Shown here one piece after another: positions 34,033-44,247 of a DNA stretch of 64,000 bases (positions are counted from its first letter, which is position 1; each line of letters opens with the position of its first letter). This stretch comes from Pseudodesulfovibrio thermohalotolerans (GTDB lineage: Bacteria > Desulfobacterota > Desulfovibrionia > Desulfovibrionales > Desulfovibrionaceae), in the NCBI RefSeq assembly GCF_021353295.2, contig NZ_CP120635.1, positions 683,501 to 747,500 on the forward strand, written 5' to 3'. Under the pieces are notes generated by a model, which ran no database searches, was not told the origin of the DNA, and worked only from the letters and a program-made list of their open reading frames with translations. Position numbers and translations under genes: made by a program.

Positions 34033-35460
34033 ATGAAGAAAACCGGAATCATACATTACAGCCTGATAATTCTTCTTGCCTGTCTGGTTCTGCTGACCGC
34101 CACCGCGGCCGGAGCCCAGGTGGTCAAGTCAGACAAGCCTGACATGATCTCCATGATCGTCGGCGAGTCCACCGTTATCACCACCGACAAGAACGTCAGC
34201 CGGATTTCCCTCGCCTCGGACGTCATTTGTTCCATCGTCGTCATTTCGCCCCGGCAGATTTACCTGACCGCCAACCAGATCGGGTCCACGACCCTGACTC
34301 TGTGGGCCGGTGAAGAGGTCTCGGAGATTTACGACGTGTCCGTCGACCCGGACACCACCCGCCTGAAGCGGATGATCTACGAGCTGCTTCCCAATGAGAA
34401 CAACGTCCGCGTGCTGACCTCCGGCGGCGTCATCACCCTGTCCGGGTACGTGTCCAACACCGCCAACCTCTCGTCGATCCTGGCCCTGGCCGAAGCGGCC
34501 GCACCGGGCAAGGTGGTCAACCTCCTGACCGTCGACGGCATCCAGCAGGTCATGCTGGAGGTGCGCGTGGCCGAGATGTCCCGCTCCGCGACCAGGCGGC
34601 TGGGCATCAACTTCGCGGCCATCGGCTCCAATTTTTCCGTGTACTCCATCATCAACAACCTGACTCAATACAATACCGATGACGATGTCTTCGAGTTGAC
34701 CGAGAACATCAACTTCACCGGAAATTACCGCACGGGCAACACCTCCATTCTGGGCATGATCGACGCGCTCAAGGCCAATGGCCTGATCCGCGTCCTGGCC
34801 GAGCCGAACCTGACCTGCGTGTCCGGCGAATCCGCCGAGTTCCTGGTGGGCGGCGAGATTCCGTTGCCCATGCCGGGCGCCTTGGGAACCGTGGGCATTG
34901 TCTTCAAGCCGTTCGGCATCGGACTGAAGTTCACGGCCACGGTCATGGGCACCGGCCGCATCAACCTTCAGGTCAACCCCGAGGTCTCCGAGCTGGATTA
35001 TTCCAAGGTCCTGAGCATCGACGGTTACGAGATTCCCAGCCTGACCACCCGCCGGGCCAACACCGTGGTCGAATTGGGCGACGGGCAGTCCTTCGCCATC
35101 GCCGGACTTATCAGCGATTCCCTCAGGGAGAACAGCAGCAAGTTCCCGGTGCTGGGCGAAGTTCCCGTGCTCGGCAGCCTGTTCAGCTCCAAGGACTTCG
35201 CTTCCAACAAGACCGAGCTGGTGGTGCTGGTCACCGCCCATCTCGCCAAGCCCGTGGACAGGAACTCCATGACCCTGCCCACCGATGATTTCCGGGCCCC
35301 GGACGACACGGAGTTCTATCTGATGGGCCTTTTCGAAGGGCGCGGAAAGCATTCGGACAAGTCCTCGTCCATGTCCGGCGGTTCGCCTGCTGGTCCCGAG
35401 GTCGTGGTCCGGCCTGAAAACGGATTCGACGGCGAATTCGGCCACTCCTGGCCTCAATAG
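34033..35460 (+). CDS. cpaC: Type II/III secretin CpaC/RcpA of the Tad pilus
   Basis: Encodes 475 residues. Signal peptide at the N terminus (hydrophobic SLIILLACLVLLTATAAGAQ). N-terminal BON-like part (VLTSGGVITLSGYVSNTANL near residue 135), then the secretin domain with EPNLTCVSGESAEFLVGGEIP near 256 and the closing VPVLGSLFSSKDFASNKTEL. It forms the outer-membrane pore for the pilus. A GTG at 34030 directly precedes the chosen ATG; either could be used. Confidence 0.93.
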   Translation: MKKTGIIHYSLIILLACLVLLTATAAGAQVVKSDKPDMISMIVGESTVITTDKNVSRISLASDVICSIVVISPRQIYLTANQIGSTTLTLWAGEEVSEIYDVSVDPDTTRLKRMIYELLPNENNVRVLTSGGVITLSGYVSNTANLSSILALAEAAAPGKVVNLLTVDGIQQVMLEVRVAEMSRSATRRLGINFAAIGSNFSVYSIINNLTQYNTDDDVFELTENINFTGNYRTGNTSILGMIDALKANGLIRVLAEPNLTCVSGESAEFLVGGEIPLPMPGALGTVGIVFKPFGIGLKFTATVMGTGRINLQVNPEVSELDYSKVLSIDGYEIPSLTTRRANTVVELGDGQSFAIAGLISDSLRENSSKFPVLGEVPVLGSLFSSKDFASNKTELVVLVTAHLAKPVDRNSMTLPTDDFRAPDDTEFYLMGLFEGRGKHSDKSSSMSGGSPAGPEVVVRPENGFDGEFGHSWPQ

Positions 35461-35476
35461 AGAGATTGGAGGAGTC

Positions 35477-35761
35477 ATGAAAAATATCATCATCTACCTC
35501 GGCATGATCGCCATCATGCTCCAGGCCGGTTGCGGAACCATGTTCGAGGCCGAGCACACCACGCCCGACTTCGGCAGCTCGGTGCGAGGCATCATGTTGA
35601 GCCAGACGGCGAACCCCGAAGCGGGGCAGGATGACGCCCCGGTGGTCGGCCTGGACGGCCGCTACGCCGCCAAGGTGGCGGAGAACTACAACAAGGGGCC
35701 CCGCGACAAGACCGAACGGAACAGACCGTCCATGTTCGGCGTGGTGGATACGAAGCTGTGA
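35477..35761 (+). CDS. Small Tad-locus lipoprotein
   Basis: Encodes 94 residues. A hydrophobic leader ends MLQAGC, so a lipoprotein is likely (Cys19), though Gln at -3 is unusual for a lipobox. The mature part includes FGSSVRGIMLSQTANPEAG and GLDGRYAAKVAENYNKGP, a pattern seen in small proteins beside Tad secretins. It may be the pilotin or a CpaD-like partner of the secretin; that is inference from position. ATG 35477 has GGAGG upstream. Confidence 0.75.
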   Translation: MKNIIIYLGMIAIMLQAGCGTMFEAEHTTPDFGSSVRGIMLSQTANPEAGQDDAPVVGLDGRYAAKVAENYNKGPRDKTERNRPSMFGVVDTKL

Positions 35762-35910
35762 CCGGCAGGGGCGGTTTCGGACACGGGCGCGGGCTGATCG
35801 CCATGCTTCCGAAGTCCCATCCGCCCGGCAACGGCCGGACGTTGTTTGAAAACATGCGGTCCCGCGGGGAAGACGACGGCCTGAATGCCGTGGTTGTCGG
35901 GACCGAATAG
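35758..35910 (+). CDS. Possible 50-residue coupled small protein
   Basis: A GTG at 35758 overlaps the lipoprotein stop (GTGA) and opens a 50-codon frame ending at TAG 35910. It fills an otherwise odd gap before tadZ. The product is Gly/Arg-rich with no membrane segment or known motif (start VTGRGGFGHGRGLIAMLPKS). The coupling is the only positive evidence, so it may not be a real gene. Confidence 0.35.
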   Translation: MTGRGGFGHGRGLIAMLPKSHPPGNGRTLFENMRSRGEDDGLNAVVVGTE

Positions 35911-35935
35911 GCAAGGATAGGGGAAAGGGGGAATC

Positions 35936-37129
35936 ATGAACAGCAGAGTGATACCCATATCGCTGGCAGTCATCGACAAGGAGCAGCGGGACCGTCTGGA
36001 AAAGATGGTCGCCGCCAATCCCATGGTTCGGCTGGCCGCCGACGATTCGGACGAGATGGGCGTGCTCATCTACGAGCCCGGCGACTCCGTCGAGGAGGAC
36101 ATGCCGCACATCATCCACGCCCTGGAGTCCGGTCAGGCCGAAGACGTCTACCTGACGGGCAACGCGGCGGACCCCGAGATTCTCATCCGGGCGATGCGCA
36201 GCGGCATCCGCGAATATCTCGAATTTCCCGTGGCCGAGAACGACCTGCGCGCGGCGGTTTTGCGCACGGCCATGCGCATGAGCCTGGGCGTGGACGAAAC
36301 GGACAAGGGGCGCATCCTCACCGTCATGGGCTGCAAGCCCGGCGTGGGGACCACCTCCCTGGCCGTGAACCTGGCCTGCGCCCTGAACGAGAACGCCCCC
36401 GGCCGCACGGTGCTCCTGGACCTCCGCCAGCCCATGGGCGAGATTCCCTATTTCCTGGACCTCAAATACGATTACACCTGGGGCGACCTGGTGGTCGACA
36501 TCTCCCGTCTGGACGCCACCTATCTGCGCAGCGTCATTTCCGAACACGAATCCGGCTTGCACGTTCTGCCCGGTCCGGTCTCCACGGACCGTCCCGACGA
36601 CCAGACCCTGCTCCTTATTCTGGAACAGCTCCGCGGCGCGTATGACTTCGTGGTGGTGGACGCTTCCACCCCCGGCGACGACGATCTGCCCAAGGAAGTG
36701 GAGTTGGCGGATTCCATCCTGCTGACCATGCAGCTCTCCCTGCCGTGTTTGGCCCACGTGGCCCGGCTGACCGAATCCCTCGGCGGCCAGGACCCGGACA
36801 CGGATCGGCGGCTTCGCGTGATCGCCAACCGCGTGACCCGTAACGCCTCCATCGGTATTGCCGAGGCGGCCGAGGTCCTGGGCCGCGAGATAGCCTGGTC
36901 CATTCCCGAGGACGGGGACTCCGTTCTTTCCGCCATCAACCAGGGCACTCCGCTGATCCAGGCCTTTCCCAAGTCGCCCTCGGCCAAGGCCGTGCGGACC
37001 GTCGCCAAGGGCTTTGCGCCCGAGCGGAAGAAGACCGGCAAGGGCTTCGGCCTGCCGTTCGCCTCATTCTTCCGCAAAAAAGGCAAGGACTCGGACACCA
37101 ATGACAATCTGGCGGGAGCGGCCTTATGA
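35936..37129 (+). CDS. tadZ: TadZ/CpaE-type ATPase
   Basis: Encodes 397 residues. The N-terminal 120 residues resemble a degenerate receiver domain (PISLAVIDKEQRDRLEKMVA), followed by a MinD/ParA-like ATPase. The P-loop is the atypical GCKPGVGTTSLAVNLA near residue 131, as in CpaE. TadZ locates the Tad machine at the pole. The gene overlaps tadA by 4 bases (ATGA at 37126). Confidence 0.9.
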   Translation: MNSRVIPISLAVIDKEQRDRLEKMVAANPMVRLAADDSDEMGVLIYEPGDSVEEDMPHIIHALESGQAEDVYLTGNAADPEILIRAMRSGIREYLEFPVAENDLRAAVLRTAMRMSLGVDETDKGRILTVMGCKPGVGTTSLAVNLACALNENAPGRTVLLDLRQPMGEIPYFLDLKYDYTWGDLVVDISRLDATYLRSVISEHESGLHVLPGPVSTDRPDDQTLLLILEQLRGAYDFVVVDASTPGDDDLPKEVELADSILLTMQLSLPCLAHVARLTESLGGQDPDTDRRLRVIANRVTRNASIGIAEAAEVLGREIAWSIPEDGDSVLSAINQGTPLIQAFPKSPSAKAVRTVAKGFAPERKKTGKGFGLPFASFFRKKGKDSDTNDNLAGAAL

Positions 37130-38550
37130 ACCTCGCGGAACGATTGAACAGGAACGCGGCAAGGCGCGGCGCGTCCGCTGCCTCCAAGGCGACGGACAAG
37201 CCCAAGGCCAAGGTCAAGATCAAGGCGAAGGCCGAGCCCCAGGCCGTCAAGGCCGAGGCGGCCGAACACTATTTCGACATCAAGACCCGCATTCATGACC
37301 GGCTCATCGACATGATCGACCTCTCGCTCCTGGACTCCCTGGCCGAGTCCGAGATGCGCAGCGAGATCGGCAAGGTCACCGAAGGACTGCTCTGGGGCGA
37401 GTTCCGCAACGCGCCTTTGAATCTGGCCGAGCGCAAGCGGATGCTGGCCGAGATCCAGGACGAGGTCATCGGCCTGGGGCCGCTGGAGCCCTACGTTCAG
37501 GACCCCACGGTCAACGATATTTTGGTCAACGGCTACAAGCAGATCTACGTCGAGCGTTCTGGCAAGCTGGAATTGACTCCGGCCCGGTTCAAGGACGACG
37601 ACCACCTGCGCAAGATCATCGACCGCATCGTCTCCCTGGTGGGACGGCGCATCGACGAATCCCAGCCCTTGTGCGACGCCCGCCTGCTCGACGGCTCGCG
37701 CGTCAACGCGGTGATTCCTCCCCTGGCCATCGACGGCCCGTCGCTTTCCATCCGTAAATTTTCCAAGGACCCGCTGGAAGTGACCGATCTCATCGGTTTC
37801 AATTCCCTGACGCCGGAAATGGCAATGCTCATGAAGGGCATCGTCCAGACCCAGCTCAACGTGCTTATCTCCGGCGGTACCGGCTCGGGCAAGACCACCC
37901 TGCTCAACTGCCTGTCGCGCAACGTGCCCGAGGACGAGCGTATCGTGACCATCGAGGACGCGGCCGAGTTGCAGCTCAAGCAGGAACACCTGGTCCGTCT
38001 GGAGACCCGCCCGGCCAACATCGAGGGGCGCGGCGAGATCACCATGCGCGACCTGGTCAAGAACTGCCTGCGTATGCGCCCCGACCGCATCATCGTCGGC
38101 GAGGTCCGTTCCGCCGAGGCCCTGGACATGCTCCAGGCCATGAACACCGGCCACGACGGGTCCCTTACTACCATTCACGCCAACACCCCGCGCGACGCGC
38201 TCATGCGTCTCGAAACCATGATCTCCATGGCCGGGCTGAATCTCAACCCCCTGTCCATGAAGCGCTACATCTCCTCGGCCATCGACGTCATCATCCAGGC
38301 CACCAGGCTGGTGGACGGCACCAGAAAGGTCATCTCCATCCAGGAAGTGACCGGCATGGAAGGGGAGATGATTACCATGCAGGAGATATTCGCCTTCGAG
38401 CAGACCGGCGTGAGCCCGGAAGGCAAGGTCGAAGGGTATTTCACCGCCAGGGGCATCCGGCCCAAGTTCGCCGAGAAGCTGGAACGCATGGGCTTCCCGT
38501 TCCCCACGGACATGTTCAACGTGACCCCCAGGCCCGCGAGGAAGGAGTAA
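37126..38550 (+). CDS. tadA: Tad pilus assembly ATPase TadA/CpaF
   Basis: Encodes 474 residues. Type II/IV secretion ATPase that drives pilus extension. The N-terminal 45 residues are Lys/Ala-rich. Walker A is SGGTGSGKTTLLN near residue 249, with the Asp box IVTIEDAAELQL near 273 and Walker B RPDRIIVGEVRSAEALDML near 318. The His box DGSLTTIHAN is near residue 345. The start overlaps tadZ. Confidence 0.95.
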   Translation: MNLAERLNRNAARRGASAASKATDKPKAKVKIKAKAEPQAVKAEAAEHYFDIKTRIHDRLIDMIDLSLLDSLAESEMRSEIGKVTEGLLWGEFRNAPLNLAERKRMLAEIQDEVIGLGPLEPYVQDPTVNDILVNGYKQIYVERSGKLELTPARFKDDDHLRKIIDRIVSLVGRRIDESQPLCDARLLDGSRVNAVIPPLAIDGPSLSIRKFSKDPLEVTDLIGFNSLTPEMAMLMKGIVQTQLNVLISGGTGSGKTTLLNCLSRNVPEDERIVTIEDAAELQLKQEHLVRLETRPANIEGRGEITMRDLVKNCLRMRPDRIIVGEVRSAEALDMLQAMNTGHDGSLTTIHANTPRDALMRLETMISMAGLNLNPLSMKRYISSAIDVIIQATRLVDGTRKVISIQEVTGMEGEMITMQEIFAFEQTGVSPEGKVEGYFTARGIRPKFAEKLERMGFPFPTDMFNVTPRPARKE

Positions 38551-38553
38551 GCC

Positions 38554-39528
38554 ATGACCATGACTCTTCTCATCGCCGCCGTGGGCGTGGTTTTCGTCTT
38601 CCTGCTCGTCATGGGCATCGGCTCGCTCATGCAGTCCGGCTCCGACAAGGTCGACCGCCGCGTCAAGGACCGCCTCCGCTCCATGGCCCTGTCCGCCGAT
38701 CTCAACGCCGAATCCGTGGACCTGGTCCTGCGCGAATCCGCCATGAGCGAAGTGCCCATGTTCAACAGGTTCCTCGAAAGTATGCGCTGGTCCGCCAAGT
38801 TCAGCAGGCTCATGTATCAGGCCGACGCCAAGGGCGCGCCGGGCATGTACCTGCTGCTTTGCATGTTGCTGGCGGTCATCGGTTTTTACGCGGGCACCTT
38901 CTCCGGCAGGGTGTGGGTTTCGCTGGCCGCGGCCATCATGCTCGGCAATATCCCGGTCTGGCTTCTGATGGCCAAGAAGCGCAAGCGCATGGACAGGTTT
39001 CAGAAGCAGCTCCCCGAGGCCCTTGATCTCATGGCCAGGGCGCTCAAGGCCGGACACACCTTCGGCGGCGGGATGCGCATGGTCGCCGACGAGTTCGACG
39101 GTCCCATCGGCCCCGAGTTCGGCAAGACCCTGGACGAGATCAACTACGGCATGGACGTGGACCGCGCGCTCTCCAACCTGCAGGAGCGGGTGGACTGCCC
39201 GGACCTCAAGTTCTTCGTGGTCTCGGTGAACATTCAGCGCGAAACCGGCGGCAACCTGGCCGAGATCATCGCCAAGATCGCCGCCCTGGTGCGCGAACGG
39301 TTCGCCCTGTTCGGCAAGATTCGGGTCCTGTCGGCCGAAGGGCGGGTGTCCGCGTACATCCTTGTGGCCCTGCCGTTCCTGCTGACCGGCATCCTGTACG
39401 TGGTCAACCCGGACTACGTCAGCCTGTTGTGGACCCGGGAACTCGGCCAGAACATGGTCTGGGCAGCGCTCATCTCCATGGTCTTCGGCGCGCTCATCAT
39501 CCGCAAGATCATCAAGATCAAGGTGTAG
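38554..39528 (+). CDS. tadB: Tad pilus inner-membrane protein TadB
   Basis: Encodes 324 residues. Type II secretion F (GspF) fold: a helix at residues 2-25, a central pair near 95-135, then a cytoplasmic GspF domain (FQKQLPEALDLMARALKAGH near 149; NIQRETGGNLAEIIAKIAAL near 228) and C-terminal helices. With TadC it forms the membrane platform of the pilus motor. Confidence 0.93.
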   Translation: MTMTLLIAAVGVVFVFLLVMGIGSLMQSGSDKVDRRVKDRLRSMALSADLNAESVDLVLRESAMSEVPMFNRFLESMRWSAKFSRLMYQADAKGAPGMYLLLCMLLAVIGFYAGTFSGRVWVSLAAAIMLGNIPVWLLMAKKRKRMDRFQKQLPEALDLMARALKAGHTFGGGMRMVADEFDGPIGPEFGKTLDEINYGMDVDRALSNLQERVDCPDLKFFVVSVNIQRETGGNLAEIIAKIAALVRERFALFGKIRVLSAEGRVSAYILVALPFLLTGILYVVNPDYVSLLWTRELGQNMVWAALISMVFGALIIRKIIKIKV

Positions 39529-39538
39529 GGAGGACGGC

Positions 39539-40495
39539 ATGAACGATCAGATTCTTCCCCTGTTCGCCGCAGGCATCGGCTTCGTCTCCGTGCTCCTGGC
39601 CGGCTACGGACTCATGGGCTACCTGAGCGGCGCAAGCGACTCCGCGCGCCTCAAGGAGCGGGTCTCGGGCACGGCGGTCAAGCGTTCCGACGCCCTGACC
39701 GCGCCGCTGGGCAGCGCAATAAAGCGGTTCGTGGACCTGTTCGGCAGGCTGGGCACCAAGATCGGCCCCACCGAGGCCGCCGAGATCGACAAGGGTCGCC
39801 TTCGCCTCATCCAGGCCGGGCTGCGCAAGGCCGATTCCTACAAGATTTTCCAGGGCCTCAAGGGATTCCTGGCCGTGGGGCTGGGCGGTGGCTTCCTTCT
39901 TTTCCGGTTCCTGTTCATGCCCGACATGGCCCTGCCCGCGACCGGCTTCGGCTTCGTCCTTCTGGCCGCCGTCGGCGTATACGGCCCAGAGTACTGGCTG
40001 AGCAAGAAGATCTCCAGGCGCAAGATGGACGTGGGCGACGAGCTGCCCGACGCCCTCGACCTCCTCGTGGTTTGCGTGGAGTCCGGCATGGGCTTGGACC
40101 AGGCCGTGGACCGCGTCTGCCAGGAAATGAAGACCTCCGGGCCGATCATCAGCTCCGAGTTCAAGCTGCTCACCCTGGAGCTTCGCGCGGGCAAGTCCCG
40201 CATAGAGGCCCTCCGCTCCATGGCCGAAAGAGTGGGGCTGGACGACCTGAACAGCCTGACCTCCCTGCTCATCCAGGCCGACGCCTTCGGCATCAGCGTC
40301 GGCCGGACCCTCCGCGTCTATTCGGACGCCATGCGCGTCAAGCGTTCCCAGCGCGCCGAGGAAAAGGCCGCGAAGATGCCGGTCCTGCTGCTCCTGCCGC
40401 TCGTGACATTCATTCTTCCGTCCCTGTTCGTGGCCATCCTCGGACCGGCGGTCATCATGAGCCTGGATATGTTCGTCGAGATGAACAAACAGTAG
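39539..40495 (+). CDS. tadC: Tad pilus inner-membrane protein TadC
   Basis: Encodes 318 residues with the same GspF-type layout as TadB: an N-terminal helix (LPLFAAGIGFVSVLLAGYGL), a central hydrophobic pair near 103-150, and GDELPDALDLLVVCVESGMG near 170. The end (MPVLLLLPLVTFILPSLFVA) is hydrophobic. ATG 39539 has GGGAGG upstream and lies 10 bases after tadB. Confidence 0.93.
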   Translation: MNDQILPLFAAGIGFVSVLLAGYGLMGYLSGASDSARLKERVSGTAVKRSDALTAPLGSAIKRFVDLFGRLGTKIGPTEAAEIDKGRLRLIQAGLRKADSYKIFQGLKGFLAVGLGGGFLLFRFLFMPDMALPATGFGFVLLAAVGVYGPEYWLSKKISRRKMDVGDELPDALDLLVVCVESGMGLDQAVDRVCQEMKTSGPIISSEFKLLTLELRAGKSRIEALRSMAERVGLDDLNSLTSLLIQADAFGISVGRTLRVYSDAMRVKRSQRAEEKAAKMPVLLLLPLVTFILPSLFVAILGPAVIMSLDMFVEMNKQ

Positions 40496-40520
40496 CGCGG
40501 AACCGTAAAGGAGAACCAAA

Positions 40521-41876
40521 ATGAAGAAGCTTTTCATCATCTCAATCGTCGTTTTCGCCGGGATCGCCCTGTCCGGTTGCGCGAACAAGTCCCTCAACGA
40601 CAAGACCTTCGACGAACTGGCGTACGGGGAGGAGTCCTCGGTCAACCTGTCCAGCGAACAGCACGAGCAGGTGGGCGACGGTTATCTCCGCCGCGCCAAG
40701 CCCGAAATGGCCATGGTTCATTTCAACAAGGCCATCGAGCTTGACGAAAACAATCTCGTGGCCCGCGTCAAGCGTGGCAACCTGTTGCTCTCCCAGGGGC
40801 TGGACGAACAGGCCCTGACCGAATTCAACGCGGTTCTCAAGAAGAACCCAGACCACGCCATCGCCAACGAGGCAGCGGGCTGCGTGTACTTCCGGGCCGG
40901 TCTGTACGACGAGGCCGAGACGCACCTGAGCCGTGCCGTGGCCCTCAACCCCATGCTTTGGAGGGCTCATAACTTCCTGGGCATCCTCCATGACCGCGCA
41001 GGCCGGTACGACAAGGCCGCCGAAGAATTTTCCGCCGCTCTCGAACTGCATCACGGGAATGGCGCAGAGGATATCTACAACAATCTGGGCGTGGTCTACA
41101 TCGCCCGGAAGCAGTACGACAAGGCGGTGGAAACCTTCCGCCGGGCATTGAAGAACGGGGGCGTTTCCGCCCGCACCTACAACAACCTCGGTCTGGCCCT
41201 GGCCCGCATGGGCCGCCTGGACGAGGCCATCGAATCCTTCAAGTACGCCGGTGGTGAAGCCAAGGCCAACAACAATCTCGGGTACGTCCTGCTGACGGAG
41301 AATCAGCCGGGCAAGGCCGTGCCGTATTTCGAGAAGGCCCTTGAGCTGTCCCCCCGCTACTACGTGAAGGCTGCCGACAACCTGAAGCGCGCCCGACTGT
41401 CGGCCCGCTTTCAGGAGACCGGCACCCAACTCAGTGGTTCCACCCCGAACCCTCTGCTTCGTCAGTCCTTCCCCGACCCGAAGCAGAACCCCGGCGAGCC
41501 TGCGGCATCTCCCGCGTCCGCAGGCTCGCCTTCCCCCTCCGCCAAGGTCGTCGAGGCGGCCGTGAAGGAGCAGGGTTCCGGGGGTGAGAAAATAACTTCC
41601 CGGCCGAAGTCCTACGGGTTGCACGTCAGCTCCTGGAACAACCGCAAGAACGCCGTCATCCATTGCGATGAGCTTCGCAGACAGGGATTCGAGACCTGGA
41701 TCAACCAGGTGGATCTCGGCGACAAGGGCGTTTGGTACCGCGTTTTGGTGGGCAACTTTGCCACGACCAGGCAGGCCAGGGCCGAACGCGCCGACGTGCT
41801 GGCCATCCTGAACCTCGATCACGCGCAGGTCTTCGAGCGCACGGACTCCATGCCCGCCGCTTCTGCGCAGCTTTAG
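40521..41876 (+). CDS. tadD: TadD-like TPR lipoprotein with SPOR domain
   Basis: Encodes 451 residues. Lipoprotein signal with lipobox ALSGC (Cys20). Residues about 50-290 hold six or more TPR repeats (LRRAKPEMAMVHFNKAIELD; YIARKQYDKAVETFRRALKN). After a Pro/Ser-rich linker the C-terminal 80 residues form a SPOR-like domain (YGLHVSSWNNRKNAVIHCDE; VWYRVLVGNFATTRQAR), which binds denuded peptidoglycan. TadD normally assists secretin assembly; the SPOR addition would tether it to septal or polar wall. Confidence 0.9.
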   Translation: MKKLFIISIVVFAGIALSGCANKSLNDKTFDELAYGEESSVNLSSEQHEQVGDGYLRRAKPEMAMVHFNKAIELDENNLVARVKRGNLLLSQGLDEQALTEFNAVLKKNPDHAIANEAAGCVYFRAGLYDEAETHLSRAVALNPMLWRAHNFLGILHDRAGRYDKAAEEFSAALELHHGNGAEDIYNNLGVVYIARKQYDKAVETFRRALKNGGVSARTYNNLGLALARMGRLDEAIESFKYAGGEAKANNNLGYVLLTENQPGKAVPYFEKALELSPRYYVKAADNLKRARLSARFQETGTQLSGSTPNPLLRQSFPDPKQNPGEPAASPASAGSPSPSAKVVEAAVKEQGSGGEKITSRPKSYGLHVSSWNNRKNAVIHCDELRRQGFETWINQVDLGDKGVWYRVLVGNFATTRQARAERADVLAILNLDHAQVFERTDSMPAASAQL

Positions 41877-41884
41877 CTCGATCA

Positions 41885-44200
41885 ATGGCCTTTAAAGGCA
41901 CCGGTCCACACGACACCCCGGACAGGCTGGCGGACGCCGACCGTTCCGGGGTGTCCGCCGCGTGGTTCAACCTTCCCTTTTTCGGTGGATTTCCGTATGT
42001 TTCATCGCAGGACATGATGCACGTTGCGGGCCTGAACCGACCGGGGAGACACAATTTGGCCGAACGCACCAACCGCTTCCGCGTTCTCACCGTGGACCAT
42101 GACGAGTCCATGCGTATGCTTTACCGCGATATCCTCTGCTACGAGAGCGAGGAGCCGTCGGCCCTGGAGGCGTTGTTCGGCGACGACGCGCGCCTGCCGT
42201 CCCGGGAGGAGATCGACGAGGACGCGATCCGGCCGGTTTTCGAAGTGGTCCAGGCAATGGATGCCGAGAGCGGGTATATGGCCATGGAACACTCCATCGC
42301 CAGGGGCGAGCCGTTCTCCATCGCGCTCGTCGACATTCATCTTTCCGATCTGGGCGAGGCGTTGCTTGGCCTCGAACTGGCCGAGAGCCTGCGGAGCCTG
42401 GACCCGAATGTGGAGATAGTGCTCCTTTCGGCCCGTCATAGCGTTCCTCTCAAGGAGTTCAACAAGCGGGTTCAGCCGCCCGAGAAGCTGCTCTTCGTCC
42501 AGAAACCGTTCCGCTCCCCGGAGCTGAAGCAGATCGCCCTGTCCCTCGGGTCCAAGTGGGATGCGGAAAATCGGCTGCGGGACCTGAACGAGACCCTGGC
42601 GAGCAAGGTCGAGGCCCGGACTAGCGAACTCAATGCGGCCAACCGGCGGCTGCGGCTGGACATCGCCAAGCGAGCGGCGGTACTGCGCGAGTTGCAGGCC
42701 TCGGAGAAACGCTACCGGCTGCTTTTCGAACGGAATATCACCGGCAACTTCGCGGCCGACCCGGACGGCGGCATTCTGGACTGCAACGCAACCTTTGCCG
42801 AGATGTTCGATTTCCTTTCTCCCAAGGACGCCCTGGGGGCGAACATCTTCGACTTGTGGGAGCGGGCCGGGGGCGGCGAGCCCCTGCGCGACCTGCTGTC
42901 CGTTCCCGGGCGCATGTCCAACCAGGAGGTGGTTTTCACGCGCGGCGTGCTCAGGCGACATCTCCTGGTCAGTTGCGACACGGTGGCCGGCGTCGAGGGC
43001 GATCCGGTGGAACTTCGCGGCTATCTTTTCGACATCTCCGAGCCCAAGCGGCTTGAGGAGCAGTTGCGCCAGTCCCAGAAGATGGAGGCGCTCGGCACCC
43101 TGGCCGGGGGCATTGCCCACGACTTCAACAACATCCTGGGCGTCATTCTGGGCTACGCCGAGATCATCGAATCGTCCGCCGAGCCGGATTCGGGCCTGGA
43201 GCGGCGAATCCGGGAGATATCCAGGGCGGGCCGCCGGGCGCGCGATCTGGTCACCCAGATACTCAATTTCTCCCGGCAGGGGCCACAGGAGCGGCACTCC
43301 ATGACCCTCACTCCGCTTATCAAGGAGGCGTTGAAGCTGCTCAGGTCCAGCGTGCCTTCCAACGTGGAGATCATCACGCGGTTCGAAACCGACCGGGACC
43401 AGGTCATGGCCGACCCCACCCAGATGCACCAGATTTTGCTCAATCTTTGCGGCAACGCCTCCCAGGCCATGCAGGTGACGGGCGGAGCTGTGACCCTCAC
43501 CCTGGCCGACGTGCGGCCGGACGATCCGGTGTTGCCGCCCGGCGATCTCGGCAAGGCCGAGCGGTTCGTGCGGATGACCGTGGCCGACACCGGGCCGGGC
43601 ATCGCCCCGGATGTGGCCGAGCGCGTCTTCGATCCCTTCTTCACCACCAAGAAGCAGGGGGAGGGAACCGGTATGGGGCTGGCCATGGTCCACGGCATCG
43701 TCAAGCGTCACGACGGCTACGTGGAGCTGGAGAACCATCCGGGCAGCGGCGCGGCCTTTCATGTCTTTCTGCCGCGCAGTTCCGAGACGGCTCGCCCGGA
43801 CGCGGACATTCCCGCCGACCTCGTGTTCCGCGAGGGGCGCATCCTGTTCGTGGACGACGAGAAGCCGCTCACGGACATCGGCCGCGAGATGCTGGAGTCC
43901 TTCGGATTCCAGGTGGTCGCGCGCACATCCTCCATCGAGGCGCTGGAAGCCTTCAAATTCCGGTCCGACGACTTCGACCTGATTATCACCGATCAGTCCA
44001 TGCCCAACATGACCGGCATGGAGTTTGCCCGCGAGGTCCTCAAGATTCGCGCGGACATTCCGATTATCCTGTGCACGGGCTTCTCGGACGCGGTGTCCTA
44101 CGACCGGCTGCGCGACATCGGCATCGGCGACTTCATCATGAAGCCCATCCTCAAGCACGACCTGATGGCGTCCATCAGCCGCCTGCTGTCCGGCGAATAA
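41885..44200 (+). CDS. Hybrid sensor histidine kinase with two receiver domains
   Basis: Encodes 771 residues and no membrane segment. Order: receiver-like domain at about 64-195 ([33 protein letters not shown]) with an insertion of about 45 residues, a coiled coil, a PAS domain near 273-385, HisKA with [12 protein letters not shown] near 408, HATPase at about 500-625, and a C-terminal receiver ([20 protein letters not shown]). The start is uncertain: ATG 41885 has a poor ribosome site, ATG 42017 is possible, and TTG 42056 has GGGGAG upstream. It follows tadD after 8 bases and may control the tad activator encoded at 30485 (inference). Confidence 0.88.
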   Translation: MAFKGTGPHDTPDRLADADRSGVSAAWFNLPFFGGFPYVSSQDMMHVAGLNRPGRHNLAERTNRFRVLTVDHDESMRMLYRDILCYESEEPSALEALFGDDARLPSREEIDEDAIRPVFEVVQAMDAESGYMAMEHSIARGEPFSIALVDIHLSDLGEALLGLELAESLRSLDPNVEIVLLSARHSVPLKEFNKRVQPPEKLLFVQKPFRSPELKQIALSLGSKWDAENRLRDLNETLASKVEARTSELNAANRRLRLDIAKRAAVLRELQASEKRYRLLFERNITGNFAADPDGGILDCNATFAEMFDFLSPKDALGANIFDLWERAGGGEPLRDLLSVPGRMSNQEVVFTRGVLRRHLLVSCDTVAGVEGDPVELRGYLFDISEPKRLEEQLRQSQKMEALGTLAGGIAHDFNNILGVILGYAEIIESSAEPDSGLERRIREISRAGRRARDLVTQILNFSRQGPQERHSMTLTPLIKEALKLLRSSVPSNVEIITRFETDRDQVMADPTQMHQILLNLCGNASQAMQVTGGAVTLTLADVRPDDPVLPPGDLGKAERFVRMTVADTGPGIAPDVAERVFDPFFTTKKQGEGTGMGLAMVHGIVKRHDGYVELENHPGSGAAFHVFLPRSSETARPDADIPADLVFREGRILFVDDEKPLTDIGREMLESFGFQVVARTSSIEALEAFKFRSDDFDLIITDQSMPNMTGMEFAREVLKIRADIPIILCTGFSDAVSYDRLRDIGIGDFIMKPILKHDLMASISRLLSGE

Positions 44201-44247
44201 CGCCGCGTGGATTCGGGGAAAACGGGACTAAGCGCGTTTCGGTCCGG

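Noticed and set aside
36520..39540. 1006-residue open frame opposite tadZ-tadA-tadB
   Set aside because: It spans three well-supported genes on the other strand; composition is Asp/Gly/His/Val-rich, as expected for an antisense shadow.
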